From assembly GCF_023073715.1 (NCBI RefSeq), contig NZ_JADPKA010000029.1, positions 434,001 through 498,000 on the forward strand: a DNA stretch of 64,000 nt. The letters run 5' to 3'. The stretch comes from Bradyrhizobium sp. 164. GTDB taxonomy: Bacteria > Pseudomonadota > Alphaproteobacteria > Rhizobiales > Xanthobacteraceae. Position numbers and translations under genes: made by a program. Every line of letters begins with the position of its first letter. The first letter of the stretch is position 1. Positions 10,767-23,869 of the stretch are shown one piece after another. The notes under the pieces are model-generated. The model did not search any database. It was not told the DNA's origin and saw only the letters and a program-made list of their open reading frames with translations.

Positions 10767-10978
10767 CTTGTTTGGCAGGAGGGGAACGGGAGCGCGTCTT
10801 AATGCAGATTCCGCAAAAGCGCGTCACCAAATTGATAGATCATCATAAAGTGGCGGCTTTCCCCCCGCAACCTCGCCTCAAGCGGCTGCTCGAAGCTGCG
10901 GTTAAAAGCCCCGAGGTCTGGAACTGGCGCGACAGCTCTGCTAGCGCATGCACAAACCTCATTTTGCTGGACATTGAC

Positions 10979-11734
10979 ATGACCGACGCCATCCGACCGC
11001 TGATCGCCGGCAACTGGAAGATGAACGGCCTGAAGGCCCAGGTTGCGGAATTCGACGCCATGCTCAACGGCGCGGCAGATGTGACTGGAAGGGCCGACCT
11101 GCTGGTCTGCCCACCGGCAACCCTGATCGCCGCCTTCGCCGACAGGGCGCGGGGCAAGAAGGTGACAGTAGGAGCCCAGGACTGCCATCCCAAGGCCTCG
11201 GGGGCCCATACCGGCGATGTCGCCGCCGAAATGCTGGTGGATGCGGGTGCTGCCGCCATCATCGTAGGTCATTCCGAGCGCCGCGCCGACCACGGCGAGG
11301 GCGATGCCCTGGTCCGGCAGAAGGCCGAGGCAGCCTGGCGCGCCGGGGCGACCGCGATCGTCTGCATCGGCGAGACGCAGGGCCAGCGCGATGACGGCCA
11401 GACCCTGGACGTCCTGCGCGGCCAGCTCGACGGCTCGCTGCCGGACGGCTCCAGCGCGGCCAATCTGATCGTCGCCTATGAGCCGGTCTGGGCGATCGGC
11501 ACCGGCCTCACCCCCACATCCCAGGATGTCGAGCAGATTCATGGCTTTATTCGGGAACTCCTGACGTCCCGGTTCAGAGCCGATGGTGCCAGGATGCGGA
11601 TCCTCTACGGCGGCTCGGTCAAGCCCTCGAACGCGGCCGAACTGATGGCCGTGAAGAACGTCAACGGCGCGCTGGTCGGCGGGGCCAGCCTGAAAGCAGC
11701 TGATTTCCTTGCGATCGCGAAGGGCTGTCCCTAG
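10979..11734 (+). CDS. tpiA: Triose-phosphate isomerase
   Basis: A 251-residue glycolytic TIM barrel. The active-site residues are visible: Lys14 in GNWKMNG, His98 in VGHSERR, Glu168 in [11 protein letters not shown], and the phosphate loop YGGSVKPSN. The frame is open for 84 further codons upstream, but the ATG giving [11 protein letters not shown] matches the family N terminus. It diverges from the ppiD-like gene across about 210 bp. Confidence 0.97.
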   Translation: MTDAIRPLIAGNWKMNGLKAQVAEFDAMLNGAADVTGRADLLVCPPATLIAAFADRARGKKVTVGAQDCHPKASGAHTGDVAAEMLVDAGAAAIIVGHSERRADHGEGDALVRQKAEAAWRAGATAIVCIGETQGQRDDGQTLDVLRGQLDGSLPDGSSAANLIVAYEPVWAIGTGLTPTSQDVEQIHGFIRELLTSRFRADGARMRILYGGSVKPSNAAELMAVKNVNGALVGGASLKAADFLAIAKGCP

Positions 11735-11758
11735 CTCATCCAAACCATGGGTCCGGAT

Positions 11759-11790
11759 CCGATCGGGGGTGGCAATACCCCCTCCGATCG
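11759..11790 (+). terminator. Strong hairpin after tpiA
   Basis: An 11-bp stem with a 3-nt bulge: CGATC plus GGGGGT at 11760-11770 pairs with ACCCCC and GATCG at 11777-11790, around a small loop. No T-run follows, so it could be a Rho-dependent or mRNA-stabilising hairpin rather than a classic intrinsic terminator. Confidence 0.4.
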
Positions 11791-11873
11791 TGTAACACCG
11801 CGCAACTTCAGGAAAACCCGCGAAGCGCGATCGGCCGCCGTCAGGCGCCGCCCGCTTATGACGGAAGGATACT

Positions 11874-12254
11874 ATGCAGACCGTTGTCATCGTCATCCAC
11901 CTCATGATCGTCGCCGTCATGATCGGCGCCGTCCTGCTCCAGAAGTCGGAAGGCGGCGGCCTCGGCATGGGCGGAGGCGCGGGCTTCATGTCGAGCCGCG
12001 GCACCGCAAACCTCTTGTCGCGCACGACAGCGATCCTGGCCGCGGGCTTCTTCCTGACCAGCCTGTTCCTGTCCTGGTACGCCGGTTATGACCGCAAGCC
12101 GTCGTCGATCATCGGCCAACCTGGGCAGACTCAGCCGGCCGGCGGATCCCCGATCGCGCCGCCGACCTCGGGCGGTATCCTGGATTCGCTGAAGAAGGCC
12201 GACGAGCAGCAGAATCAGGCGCCTGCCGGCCCGCAGGTGCCGCGCTCGCAATAA
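11874..12254 (+). CDS. secG: Preprotein translocase subunit SecG
   Basis: A 126-residue small membrane protein of the SecYEG translocon. Two transmembrane helices are seen (about 1-22 and 45-66), separated by the typical Gly-rich loop LQKSEGGGLGMGGGAGF with conserved Leu/Gly pattern. The C-terminal 50 residues are Pro/Gln-rich and vary between species. The order tpiA-secG-pyrG is common in alphaproteobacteria and supports the call. Confidence 0.95.
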   Translation: MQTVVIVIHLMIVAVMIGAVLLQKSEGGGLGMGGGAGFMSSRGTANLLSRTTAILAAGFFLTSLFLSWYAGYDRKPSSIIGQPGQTQPAGGSPIAPPTSGGILDSLKKADEQQNQAPAGPQVPRSQ

Positions 12255-12264
12255 AGCAGGGGGG

Positions 12265-12292
12265 CCATGCAGGTCGGCTGCTACCGTCCTGC
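12265..12292 (+). terminator. Hairpin in secG-pyrG spacer
   Basis: A perfect 7-bp stem (ATGCAGG at 12265-12271 with CCTGCAT at 12286-12292) and 14-nt loop, 10 nt after the secG stop. No T-tract follows, so a terminator role is only possible. Confidence 0.25.
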
Positions 12293-12408
12293 ATCAAAAA
12301 TCCCCATCAAGGCACTGTCACCACTCTCAGTTCTGGATCACCCACAGGCCCGCAGAATCTTTGGGGCGGAATGCGAATCGCTTTGGCGAATCGAATTCGA
12401 GGGATTAG

Positions 12409-14749
<2,341 letters not shown>

Positions 14750-14850
14750 GCGCACTCCGGCATTTTGCTTCGCGCCTCGCAAATCAGAGGCGGCTCACAA
14801 TCTCACGGGAGTGCATTGCGACAGCATTGCGTAGGTGATGCCGACCAAGA

Positions 14851-16227
14851 TCACTTGGCGCGGATCGGCGGCAATGTGATCCGGAAGCATGCGCCGCCGT
14901 TCGCTCCGTCCAGCACCGAGACGTCGCCGCCATGCAGCAGCACGATCTCGCGAACCATGTTGAGGCCGAGGCCGGCGCCGCGATCGAGCGGCGTGAGCCG
15001 ATAGAACGGCTCGAAGATCATCTCGCGTTGCTCGGGCGGAATGCCCGCGCCCTCGTCGGTGACTTCGATGCAAGCGGGCTTGCTGACGCGGATGCCGATC
15101 GTGCCGCGGCGCGGGCCGTGCTGGATGGCATTCTGCACCAGGTTGGTCAGGGCGCGTTCGAGCGCGACCGTGTCGCCGAGTGTCTCGATCGCTGTTTCCG
15201 GTGCGTCGAGCGCCAGCTCATAGCCCGCGGCGATGGCAAGCGGAGCAAGCTCGGCGGCGACGCCCTGGGCGATTGCGACGAGGTTGACCCGTGCGAAAGG
15301 GTGCCCGCAGCGGTCGAGCCGCTGGATATCGAGCAATTGCTCGGCGAGCGTGGCGAGCCGCGCGGCATCCTCGATCAGGCGGGTCTTGTCAGGTCCCGGC
15401 GGAAGCGACTCCAGGCGCGTGTTCAGGATCGCGATCGGCGTGCGCAGTTCGTGCGCGGCATCGGCGACGAAGCGCTTGTGCCGGGCATAGCCTTCATCGA
15501 GCCGCGCCAGCGCGTCATTGACTGCGGTCACGAGCGGCACGACCTCGAGCGGAATCTGGTCCACCGACAGTCGCGCGCCGCGCTGATGAATGTCGATGCG
15601 GCGCGCCTGATCGGCGGTCGTGTCCAGCCCCCTGAAGGCGCGCCGCACGATCATCGGAGTAGCGATCAACGTCGCCGTTCCCATCAGGAGCAGGCCGGGC
15701 AGGGCGATGCCGAGAAACATCAGCGAGGTCATGAGCACCGCCTTGGCGCCGGTTAGCGTGCCCTGCGTCGCCGTGATGACCTGCACGTTGCCGGCGTCGG
15801 CATCGACGCGCTTCAACCGCGCGGGGGCTTTGCGTGGATCGTCCTCGAAAAGCTGCCAGCCGAGCCGCGCCTGGCTGATGTGGTCGAGCGCCCCGCCGAT
15901 CGTGGCGAATTCGGCCGGCACAGCGCCTTCGCTGAGCGAATGGCCCTCTCTGTCACGGACCAGGAACCACAGGTCGGGCGTCTCCGCGCGCAGCTGTTTC
16001 AGCTCCGGCGTCGCGCGCAGCATCAGGCCGCCCTGTGCGTCGCGGGTCAGCGCATGCTGCACGGCGTCGATGACACGGTCCTCGTCGCGCGCGGCGAGCA
16101 CGAAGCCGGAGGCGCATAGCCCCGTGATGATGACGGCCACCAGTGCGACGAGCAGCGCGGCCTGGAGGGACAGCAGGCGCCAGCTCAGCCGCGAGCGCAG
16201 GCAATAGGGATCGGCGTGCCTGCTCAC
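14851..16227 (-). CDS. Two-component sensor histidine kinase
   Basis: A 458-residue membrane kinase with two transmembrane helices (about 17-42 and 165-190), a periplasmic sensor of about 120 residues, a HAMP-like linker, an HisKA domain with the phosphoacceptor in AAHELRTPIA (near 265), and an HATPase domain with N box NLVQNAIQHGP and G boxes DEGAGIP and GAGLGLNMV. It most resembles QseC/TctE-class kinases with an N-terminal 2CSK-type sensor. Its start overlaps the stop of the response-regulator gene by 4 nt (ATGA), so the pair is translationally coupled. The signal is unknown. Confidence 0.92.
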   Translation of the reverse strand: MSRHADPYCLRSRLSWRLLSLQAALLVALVAVIITGLCASGFVLAARDEDRVIDAVQHALTRDAQGGLMLRATPELKQLRAETPDLWFLVRDREGHSLSEGAVPAEFATIGGALDHISQARLGWQLFEDDPRKAPARLKRVDADAGNVQVITATQGTLTGAKAVLMTSLMFLGIALPGLLLMGTATLIATPMIVRRAFRGLDTTADQARRIDIHQRGARLSVDQIPLEVVPLVTAVNDALARLDEGYARHKRFVADAAHELRTPIAILNTRLESLPPGPDKTRLIEDAARLATLAEQLLDIQRLDRCGHPFARVNLVAIAQGVAAELAPLAIAAGYELALDAPETAIETLGDTVALERALTNLVQNAIQHGPRRGTIGIRVSKPACIEVTDEGAGIPPEQREMIFEPFYRLTPLDRGAGLGLNMVREIVLLHGGDVSVLDGANGGACFRITLPPIRAK

Positions 16228-16898
16228 GGCAGCTTCTTCAGGAGATAGCCGACGCCGCGAATGCCGTGAATCTCGACATCCGCATCCGCTTCGGCAAGCT
16301 TGCGGCGCAGCCGCGATATGTGGGTATCCAGCGCGTTCGACTGGATTTCGTCGTCGAAATTGTAGACGGCCTCTTCCAGTGCCGAGCGCAGGACGGTCCG
16401 GCCCATGCGGCGGATCAGCGCTTCGAGCACCAGCAGCTCGCGGCGCGGTAGCTCGAACGGGTGGCCGTCGATGCTCGCCTCGCGATGGCCGACATCGAAG
16501 GCGAGGCGGCCGGCGCGGATGACATCCGGCGTGAGACCGGCGGGCCGCCGCAGCACCGCGCGCAGACGCGCGAGCAATTCCTCGACCGCGAAGGGCTTTG
16601 CCAGATAGTCGTCCGCGCCGCTGTCGAGCCCGGCGACACGGTCGGCGAGCTCGCCGCGGGCCGTCAGGACGATGATGGGCACGCTGTCGGCGCGCGCCCT
16701 CAGCTTCGGGATCAGGGCAAGACCGTCACCGTCCGGTAGCTGGCGGTCGAGCAGGACTGCGGCGTGGACCTCGGCGGAAAGCGCTTCCTCCGCTTCGCAG
16801 AGCGTCGGCACGTGGTCCACCACCATGTCGTAGCGCTTCAAGGCCGATGCCAGCGCGCCCGCCATCTCCGCCTCATCCTCGACGAGCAAAATTCGCAT
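16224..16898 (-). CDS. OmpR/PhoB-family response regulator
   Basis: A 224-residue regulator: a receiver domain with acidic pair Asp8/Glu9, phosphoacceptor Asp51 (LLDRQLPDGDG) and the conserved Lys in LAKPF, followed by a winged-helix DNA-binding domain ending in HISRLRRKL and RGVGYLL. It is the first gene of a two-gene unit with the downstream kinase and its cognate partner by position. The target genes are not known; the adjacent PmtA-like gene is on the same strand 100 nt further on and could be one. Confidence 0.94.
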   Translation of the reverse strand: MRILLVEDEAEMAGALASALKRYDMVVDHVPTLCEAEEALSAEVHAAVLLDRQLPDGDGLALIPKLRARADSVPIIVLTARGELADRVAGLDSGADDYLAKPFAVEELLARLRAVLRRPAGLTPDVIRAGRLAFDVGHREASIDGHPFELPRRELLVLEALIRRMGRTVLRSALEEAVYNFDDEIQSNALDTHISRLRRKLAEADADVEIHGIRGVGYLLKKLP

Positions 16899-17094
16899 GA
16901 TCTCGCACCTCAGCCTTCAGAGCCGTTCTAGCCGCCGTATCATTGCGGCAGCATTGCGGGAACCGGCTGCGACGCGGTGACAGTGAAGGGGGCACCAGCC
17001 ATGCGCGGAACGCCGCAGGGGCGGCCGGGTGAGGCTCAAGACAGCATCACGGCCAATCGTTATAACCGCTGCACTTGATCAGGGAGGAACATGA

Positions 17095-17421
17095 ATGATC
17101 TACGAAATGCGCCAGTATCGCTGCGTGCCTGGCCGTTTGCCGGCGCTCTTGAAGCGGTTCGAGACGGTCACGCTGAAGCTCTGGGAGAAGCACGGCATCA
17201 AGCAGGCCGGCTTCTTCACGACGCTGATCGGTGAGTCCAACCAGGAGCTGACCTATTTTCTGGCCTGGGAGACCCTTGCCGAGCGCGAGAAGAAGTGGGG
17301 CGCGTTCATGATCGATCCGGATTGGCTCGAGGCGCGGGTCAAGTCGGAAGCCGATGGCCAGATCGTCGCCAACATCGTCAGCCAGATACTGACGCCGACC
17401 GCTTTCTCGGCGGTGAAGTAG
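17095..17421 (+). CDS. NIPSNAP-family protein
   Basis: A 108-residue protein of the NIPSNAP ferredoxin-like fold family (dimeric alpha/beta-barrel). It begins MIYEMRQYRC and carries the characteristic spaced FFTTLIG and YFLAWETLAEREKKW segments. Bacterial members have no settled biochemical role. It is monocistronic between the two-component operon and kdsA. A good Shine-Dalgarno (gggagg) precedes the ATG. Confidence 0.85.
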   Translation: MIYEMRQYRCVPGRLPALLKRFETVTLKLWEKHGIKQAGFFTTLIGESNQELTYFLAWETLAEREKKWGAFMIDPDWLEARVKSEADGQIVANIVSQILTPTAFSAVK

Positions 17422-17537
17422 TGAGCCTGGCGCGGCGGGGAACCTTGGTGCAACCCTGATATTCGAACGGTCCCGGCCGAAGAGGGTTGATCCGACCCTC
17501 ATCGCCGCTATGGTCGCGCCGAAACGAGGGATTTGCC

Positions 17538-18386
17538 TTGAGCTCTTCGAATTCAGCGGCGCCGGTCGTCACCATTGGCACGGTCAAATTCGGCAATGAC
17601 CTGCCGATCTCGGTCATTGCCGGGCCGTGCCAGCTCGAGAGCCGCCAGCATGCGCTGGAGGTCGCCTCCGCGCTGAAGGAGATCGCCGCGCGGCTGAACA
17701 TCGGCCTCGTCTACAAGACCTCGTTCGACAAGGCCAACCGCACCAGCGCGTCCGCTGCGCGCGGGCTGGGCCTCGCGCAATCGCTGCCGATCTTCGCGGA
17801 GATCCGCTCCTCGCTCGGCTTGCCGGTGCTGACCGATGTGCACGAAGCCACGCAATGCGCCGAGGTGGCGCAGGCCGTGGACATCCTCCAGATACCCGCC
17901 TTCCTGTGCCGGCAGACCGATCTGCTTCTTGCAGCGGCTGCGACCGGGAAGGTCGTGAACGTCAAGAAGGGCCAGTTCCTGGCGCCTTGGGACATGGCGA
18001 ATGTCGTGACCAAGATCACGGGTGCGAACAATCCCAATGTGCTCGTTACCGAACGCGGCGCCTCGTTCGGCTACAACACGCTGGTTTCCGACATGCGCGC
18101 ATTGCCGATCCTGGCACGCACCACCGGCGCGCCTGTGATCTTCGACGCCACCCATTCGGTGCAGCAGCCGGGCGGGAAGGGGACTTCCTCGGGCGGCGAG
18201 CGCGAGTTCGTGCCGGTGCTGGCACGCGCGGCTGTTGCCGTTGGCGTTGCCGGCGTCTTCATCGAGACCCATCCCGACCCCGACAGCGCGCCCTCCGATG
18301 GTCCCAACATGGTGCCGCTGCGCGAGTTCGAGGGGCTGATCGCCAAGCTGATCGCGTTCGACGCACTCGCAAAGAACCCGGGCTAA
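17538..18386 (+). CDS. kdsA: 3-deoxy-8-phosphooctulonate (KDO-8-P) synthase
   Basis: About 282 residues. It condenses PEP with arabinose-5-phosphate for lipid A-core KDO. Motifs: [52 protein letters not shown] and [11 protein letters not shown]. No ATG precedes the conserved region. The TTG at 17538 has a gaggga Shine-Dalgarno 7 nt upstream and is preferred; an in-frame TTG at 17487 would add 17 residues. The stop overlaps the ATG of the following MFS gene (TAATG). Confidence 0.94.
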   Translation: MSSSNSAAPVVTIGTVKFGNDLPISVIAGPCQLESRQHALEVASALKEIAARLNIGLVYKTSFDKANRTSASAARGLGLAQSLPIFAEIRSSLGLPVLTDVHEATQCAEVAQAVDILQIPAFLCRQTDLLLAAAATGKVVNVKKGQFLAPWDMANVVTKITGANNPNVLVTERGASFGYNTLVSDMRALPILARTTGAPVIFDATHSVQQPGGKGTSSGGEREFVPVLARAAVAVGVAGVFIETHPDPDSAPSDGPNMVPLREFEGLIAKLIAFDALAKNPG

Positions 18387-19594
18387 TGCAGCGAGGCGAG
18401 GCGCGGCCGCAGGATCACGGCTTGCCGACAGCACTCTACGTCATATCGGGCGCAAGCTTCGCCGCAGCGCTTTCGGCACGCGCGCTCGATCCGGTGCTGC
18501 CGCACGTCGCCGAAGATTTTGGCGTCAGCATCGCGACCGCCGCCGGCTTTGCTGCGGTGTTCGCCTTCACCTTCTCGATCATCCAGCCCATCATCGGCGC
18601 CGCCGCCGATCTATTCGGCAAGACGCGGCTGATGATCGGCTGCCTCGCGCTGCTCGGCCTTGCCAACATCCTGGGCGCGCTCTCGACCTCGTTCTCGGTT
18701 CTGTTTGCGACCCGCATCCTCGCCGGTATCGGCTCGGGCGGCGTGTTTCCGGTGGCGCTGAGCCTGACCAGCGATCTCGTTGGGCCGGAGAGACGCCAAG
18801 TCGCGATCAGCCGCACGCTTGCAGGCGCGATGACCGGCAATCTGCTTGGCGCCTCGGCCTCCGGGCTGATCGGCGATTTCCTCGGTTGGCGCGGCGTGCT
18901 CGCGGTGCTCGGCGTGCTGGTGATCGCCGCCTCGATCGCGGTCGCGGCCGGCTTTCACGGCGCCAAGGTCAAGCATCCGCCGAAGACCAGCCTGTCGGCA
19001 CTGAAGGCCGGCTATCGCACCATCTTCACCAATCCGAACGCCTATGTCTGCTACTCGGCCGTGTTCATCGAAGGCTGCTGCGTGCTCGGCCTGTTTCCCT
19101 ACATCGCCTCGTTCCTGTTTGAGCTCGGGCAGACCTCGCTCTCGATCGCCGGCATCGTCATCGCGGGCTTTGCGGTCGGCGGCTTGTTCTACACGCTGAC
19201 GGTGTCGCGCCTGCTGCCGCGGCTAGGGATGAAGGGCATGATGATCGCGGGCATGACGCTGGTGGCCTCACAGCTCATGGCCGTCGCATTCGGCCCACGT
19301 AGGGAAGTGCAAGCACTGAATCTCGTCGTGATGGGATGGGGCTTCTACATCGCCCATGGCTGTCTGCAGGTCTTCGCCAGCGAGCTCCCGGTCGAGGCGC
19401 GCGCCACCGCACTGTCGCTGCATTCGTTCTTTTTCTTCATGGGACAGACCGTTGGGCCGCTCGCCTATGGCTTCGGGCTCCAGCATGCTGGCAAAATGCC
19501 GACGCTGGTCGCGAGCGCCGGGATCATGGTGGTGCTGGGCTTCGTCTGCGCCCGGTTGCTCAAGCCGCGTGCACCGGCGGATGCGCGGGCCTGA
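18386..19594 (+). CDS. MFS transporter
   Basis: A 402-residue major-facilitator permease with about 12 hydrophobic helices. The A-motif-like loop after helix 2 reads GAAADLFGKTRLM, and a GSGGVFPVALSLTSDLV segment follows in helix 5. The ATG overlaps the kdsA stop, so the two are translationally coupled. The frame stays open upstream inside kdsA, but those codons are kdsA in another frame. It resembles drug/sugar efflux-type MFS proteins; the substrate is unknown. Confidence 0.88.
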   Translation: MQRGEARPQDHGLPTALYVISGASFAAALSARALDPVLPHVAEDFGVSIATAAGFAAVFAFTFSIIQPIIGAAADLFGKTRLMIGCLALLGLANILGALSTSFSVLFATRILAGIGSGGVFPVALSLTSDLVGPERRQVAISRTLAGAMTGNLLGASASGLIGDFLGWRGVLAVLGVLVIAASIAVAAGFHGAKVKHPPKTSLSALKAGYRTIFTNPNAYVCYSAVFIEGCCVLGLFPYIASFLFELGQTSLSIAGIVIAGFAVGGLFYTLTVSRLLPRLGMKGMMIAGMTLVASQLMAVAFGPRREVQALNLVVMGWGFYIAHGCLQVFASELPVEARATALSLHSFFFFMGQTVGPLAYGFGLQHAGKMPTLVASAGIMVVLGFVCARLLKPRAPADARA

Positions 19595-19611
19595 ACAATA
19601 CCGTTCAGGCC
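19588..19611. terminator. Perfect hairpin between convergent MFS and queF genes
   Basis: GGCCTGAAC (19588-19596) pairs perfectly with GTTCAGGCC (19603-19611) around a 6-nt loop. The MFS stop codon lies inside the left arm. No T-run on either strand. Its position between convergent genes suggests a bidirectional end-of-transcript hairpin. Confidence 0.5.
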
Positions 19612-19634
19612 ACGCCAAGCTGGACAACAGGACG

Positions 19635-20087
19635 CTATCCCCGCCCGCGATAAGGCGCGACACCTTGCTCCGGCACCCACAATCCTTTCGGCACGCGGCC
19701 GGTTTGCCAGAACACGTCGATCGGAATGCCGCCGCGCGGATACCAATAGCCGCCGATGCGCAGCCATTTCGGCTTGATCTCGCTCGCGATGCGCTTGCCG
19801 ATCATCACGGTGCAGTCCTCGTGGAAAGCGCCGTGATTGCGGAAGCTCGCAATGTAGAGCTTGAGCGACTTCGACTCCAGCAGCCATGGGCCCGGCGCGT
19901 AGTCGATCATCAGATGCGCGAAATCCGGCTGGCCCGTGACCGGGCACAGCGAGGTGAATTCCGGCACGGTGAAGCGCACCAGATAATCCGTGCCCCTCTG
20001 CGGATTGGGCACGCGATCGAGCTGCGCTTCTTCCGGTGTGTGCGGCCACTCGACCGCGCGGCCAAGCTGCAGGGATTTCTTCGCCAT
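19635..20087 (-). CDS. queF: NADPH-dependent 7-cyano-7-deazaguanine reductase
   Basis: A 150-residue single-domain QueF that reduces preQ0 to preQ1 in queuosine biosynthesis. The catalytic Cys is in [11 protein letters not shown], the QueF motif is [20 protein letters not shown], and the catalytic region ends in [10 protein letters not shown]. The internal ATG (MAKKSLQLG) is chosen over one 39 nt upstream because it gives the usual short-form start. Convergent with the MFS gene. Confidence 0.95.
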   Translation of the reverse strand: MAKKSLQLGRAVEWPHTPEEAQLDRVPNPQRGTDYLVRFTVPEFTSLCPVTGQPDFAHLMIDYAPGPWLLESKSLKLYIASFRNHGAFHEDCTVMIGKRIASEIKPKWLRIGGYWYPRGGIPIDVFWQTGRVPKGLWVPEQGVAPYRGRG

Positions 20088-20138
20088 CGTCGTCACATCC
20101 TGTTTCGGATGCCGGGATGGACGCAAATGTCGCTGTCG

Positions 20139-21116
20139 TCAACCGGCGGCGATGGTGTGGATCATGACGATCCGGTCGTTGCCGGATTCGCAGCCCCAGA
20201 GCTCGCCCGGCCTGCCGTCGAGCTGTCGCACATTGGCATTGGCCTTATTGCTGGCGAAGACGTTGAACCGCTCGGTTGTGGGATCGAAACGGACGATGGC
20301 GTTGGCGGAGAAATCGCTCAGCCAGACCTTATCCTTATCGTCGACATAGACTGCGTAGGGCCGGGGGCGCTCGCCCGGCAGCTTCCAGGTCTTCCAAGAG
20401 CCGTCCGCGGGATCGTGCACCGAGACATGGCCGCTGTTCCACTCGCTGACCCAGATCCGGCTCTTCGAATCGGACCACACCCGCCGCGAGCCTTGGCTCG
20501 GCGTCGGCGGCTCGACCACGCTCGCATTGCCGCTCGCGCGGTCAATCTTCGCGATGTAGCTCCCAGCGAGCGAGGCGTACCAGATGTCGCCGTCCGGGGT
20601 GACCGTGATGCCGTAGGGGCCGATTCCCTTGGGCGCCTTGAACACATTCATGTCGCCAGACTTCGGCACGAGCCGGCCGTAATAGCCGGACTGACCGGTG
20701 AACCAATACGTGCCGTCCTTGTCGAACACGCCGGTGTTGAGATTGGCGGCGGCGAACTTTTCCGGCAGGCGGAACAGCGTGACCTTGAGATCGCCGGGGT
20801 CGGCCCGCGCAATTGCGTTCTGGCCGCCCTCGGTGATCCATGGCGCGCCGTCGGGGCCGATGGTCACCCCGTGCGGGGCAGCACCCTGGCCGAGGCTGAC
20901 CGTCTTGAAGGTGCCATCCTTGGGGTCGAGCCTGCCGAGCATGCCCTTGCCCTGCGCGGTGAACCACACTGTGCCGTCAGGGGCGGGCGTCAGATCGTGC
21001 AGGCCGATGCCGGCACTGATCGGGAAATACTTTGTCCGGAACGGGCCTTCCTGCGCGAAACCTGGGCGGATGGCGAGCAGGGCGGCGCTTGAGACAAGAA
21101 ACTCGCGGCGATTCAT
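20139..21116 (-). CDS. Exported virginiamycin B lyase-like beta-propeller protein
   Basis: A 325-residue protein starting MNRREFLVSSAAL, a twin-arginine signal with Ala-rich cleavage region near residue 21. The rest is repeated NHL/Vgb-type blades, each with a DGTVWFT / DGAPWIT / DGDIWYA / KSRIWVS motif, about six to seven in all. Streptogramin lyase (Vgb) shares this fold, but chromosomal relatives are usually of unknown function, so no resistance role is claimed. It lies 51 nt before queF on the same strand and could be cotranscribed. Confidence 0.82.
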   Translation of the reverse strand: MNRREFLVSSAALLAIRPGFAQEGPFRTKYFPISAGIGLHDLTPAPDGTVWFTAQGKGMLGRLDPKDGTFKTVSLGQGAAPHGVTIGPDGAPWITEGGQNAIARADPGDLKVTLFRLPEKFAAANLNTGVFDKDGTYWFTGQSGYYGRLVPKSGDMNVFKAPKGIGPYGITVTPDGDIWYASLAGSYIAKIDRASGNASVVEPPTPSQGSRRVWSDSKSRIWVSEWNSGHVSVHDPADGSWKTWKLPGERPRPYAVYVDDKDKVWLSDFSANAIVRFDPTTERFNVFASNKANANVRQLDGRPGELWGCESGNDRIVMIHTIAAG

Positions 21117-21272
21117 GGCGTTACCCCGACTGTTTCAGATTGAGGTTGGACGCGCAGATCAGATGCCGTGGAGCATAATCTGAGGGGCTTCACGCGTCAG
21201 TCGAAGCCAGCCGTCCAAGCGTTCACATTTGCTTGCGCTCCGTGTAAGACCCGCGACACCGATCAGCCCTAA

Positions 21273-22574
<1,302 letters not shown>

Positions 22575-22618
22575 GCCGGCGCTTCGACCTGCGAAACGAC
22601 GAACAGGGGAGGATCGAC

Positions 22619-23758
22619 ATGAGCGACGGCAACACCGGACTGCAATTGCGTTCGCTGATCAAGGCGAGCGGCGAGCTGGAAATCTCGCTGGTCGACGTGC
22701 CGACCCCCGAGCCTGCCGCGGACGAGGTCGTCGTCCGCGTCGACGCGGCGCCGATCAATCCGTCCGACCTCGGGCTTCTGATCGGCGCGGCCGACATCAG
22801 CACGGCGAAAGCTTCGGGCAGCAAGGACGCTCCCGTCATCACCGCGAAGGTGCCGGAGGGCGCGATGCGGGCGATGGCAGGCCGGCTCGACCAGTCGATG
22901 CCGGTCGGCAACGAGGGCGCCGGCGTCGTCGTCAGGACCGGCTCGTCGGATGCCGCCAAGGCGCTGATGGGCAAGACTATCGCCATGATCGGCGGTGCGA
23001 TGTATTCGCAATATCGCACGCTGAAGGTGAGGGAGTGCCTGCCGCTGCCTGAGGGCACGACGCCGGCCGAGGGCGCCTCTTGCTTCGTCAATCCGCTCAC
23101 CGCGCTCGGCATGACCGAGACGATGCGGCGCGAAGGTCACAAGGCCCTGGTGCACACCGCGGCCGCCTCCAATCTCGGCCAGATGCTGAACAAGATCTGC
23201 ATCAAGGACGGCATCCCGCTGGTCAACATCGTGCGCAGCAGGGAGCAGGCCGACATCCTGCACAAGATCGGCGCCAAATACGTGGTCGATTCCACCGCGC
23301 CGAGCTTCCTCGGCGATCTCACCGATGCGCTAGTCGAGACCGGCGCCACCATCGCCTTCGACGCTATCGGCGGGGGCAGGCTGGCCGGCGACATCCTCAA
23401 CTGCATGGAAGCGGCAATCAACAAGACCGCGAAGGAGTACAGCCGTTACGGCTCCAACGTGCACAAGCAGGTGTACGTCTACGGCGCGCTCGACACGCGG
23501 CCGATCGAGCTGCCGCGCGGCTTCGGCATGGCCTGGGGCGTCGGCGGCTGGCTGCTGTTTCCGTTCCTGATGAAGATCGGGCAGGCGGACGGCGCCAAGC
23601 TGCGCCAGCGCGTCCTCGACGAATTGAAGACCACCTTCGCCAGCCATTACACCAAGGTGGTCTCGCTTGCCGAGGCGCTCGATCCCGCCAACATCGCCGT
23701 GTACGCCAAACGCGCCACAGGCGAAAAATTCCTCATCAACCCGAATAAATTATCGTGA
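22619..23758 (+). CDS. Zinc-binding-dehydrogenase-type (MDR) oxidoreductase
   Basis: A 379-residue medium-chain dehydrogenase/reductase. The GroES-like N-terminal half contains APINPSDLGLL and GNEGAGVV; the Rossmann half contains HTAAASNLGQM in place of the usual GxGxxG and IAFDAIGGG. The zinc-ligating Cys/His pattern of alcohol dehydrogenases is not evident, so it is closer to quinone-oxidoreductase-like members. The start is preceded by ggggagg. It follows eno by 44 nt. Substrate unknown. Confidence 0.82.
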   Translation: MSDGNTGLQLRSLIKASGELEISLVDVPTPEPAADEVVVRVDAAPINPSDLGLLIGAADISTAKASGSKDAPVITAKVPEGAMRAMAGRLDQSMPVGNEGAGVVVRTGSSDAAKALMGKTIAMIGGAMYSQYRTLKVRECLPLPEGTTPAEGASCFVNPLTALGMTETMRREGHKALVHTAAASNLGQMLNKICIKDGIPLVNIVRSREQADILHKIGAKYVVDSTAPSFLGDLTDALVETGATIAFDAIGGGRLAGDILNCMEAAINKTAKEYSRYGSNVHKQVYVYGALDTRPIELPRGFGMAWGVGGWLLFPFLMKIGQADGAKLRQRVLDELKTTFASHYTKVVSLAEALDPANIAVYAKRATGEKFLINPNKLS

Positions 23759-23869
23759 TGTGCGACGGCACGTCACCGAAAGAAGGACTTGCCTTCTGAG
23801 CGAACCGGGGGATTATTCCCGCCGCCGTTGAAAGCGGAAAAACCGCAAGGCACTCAGAAGGGGATCTGC

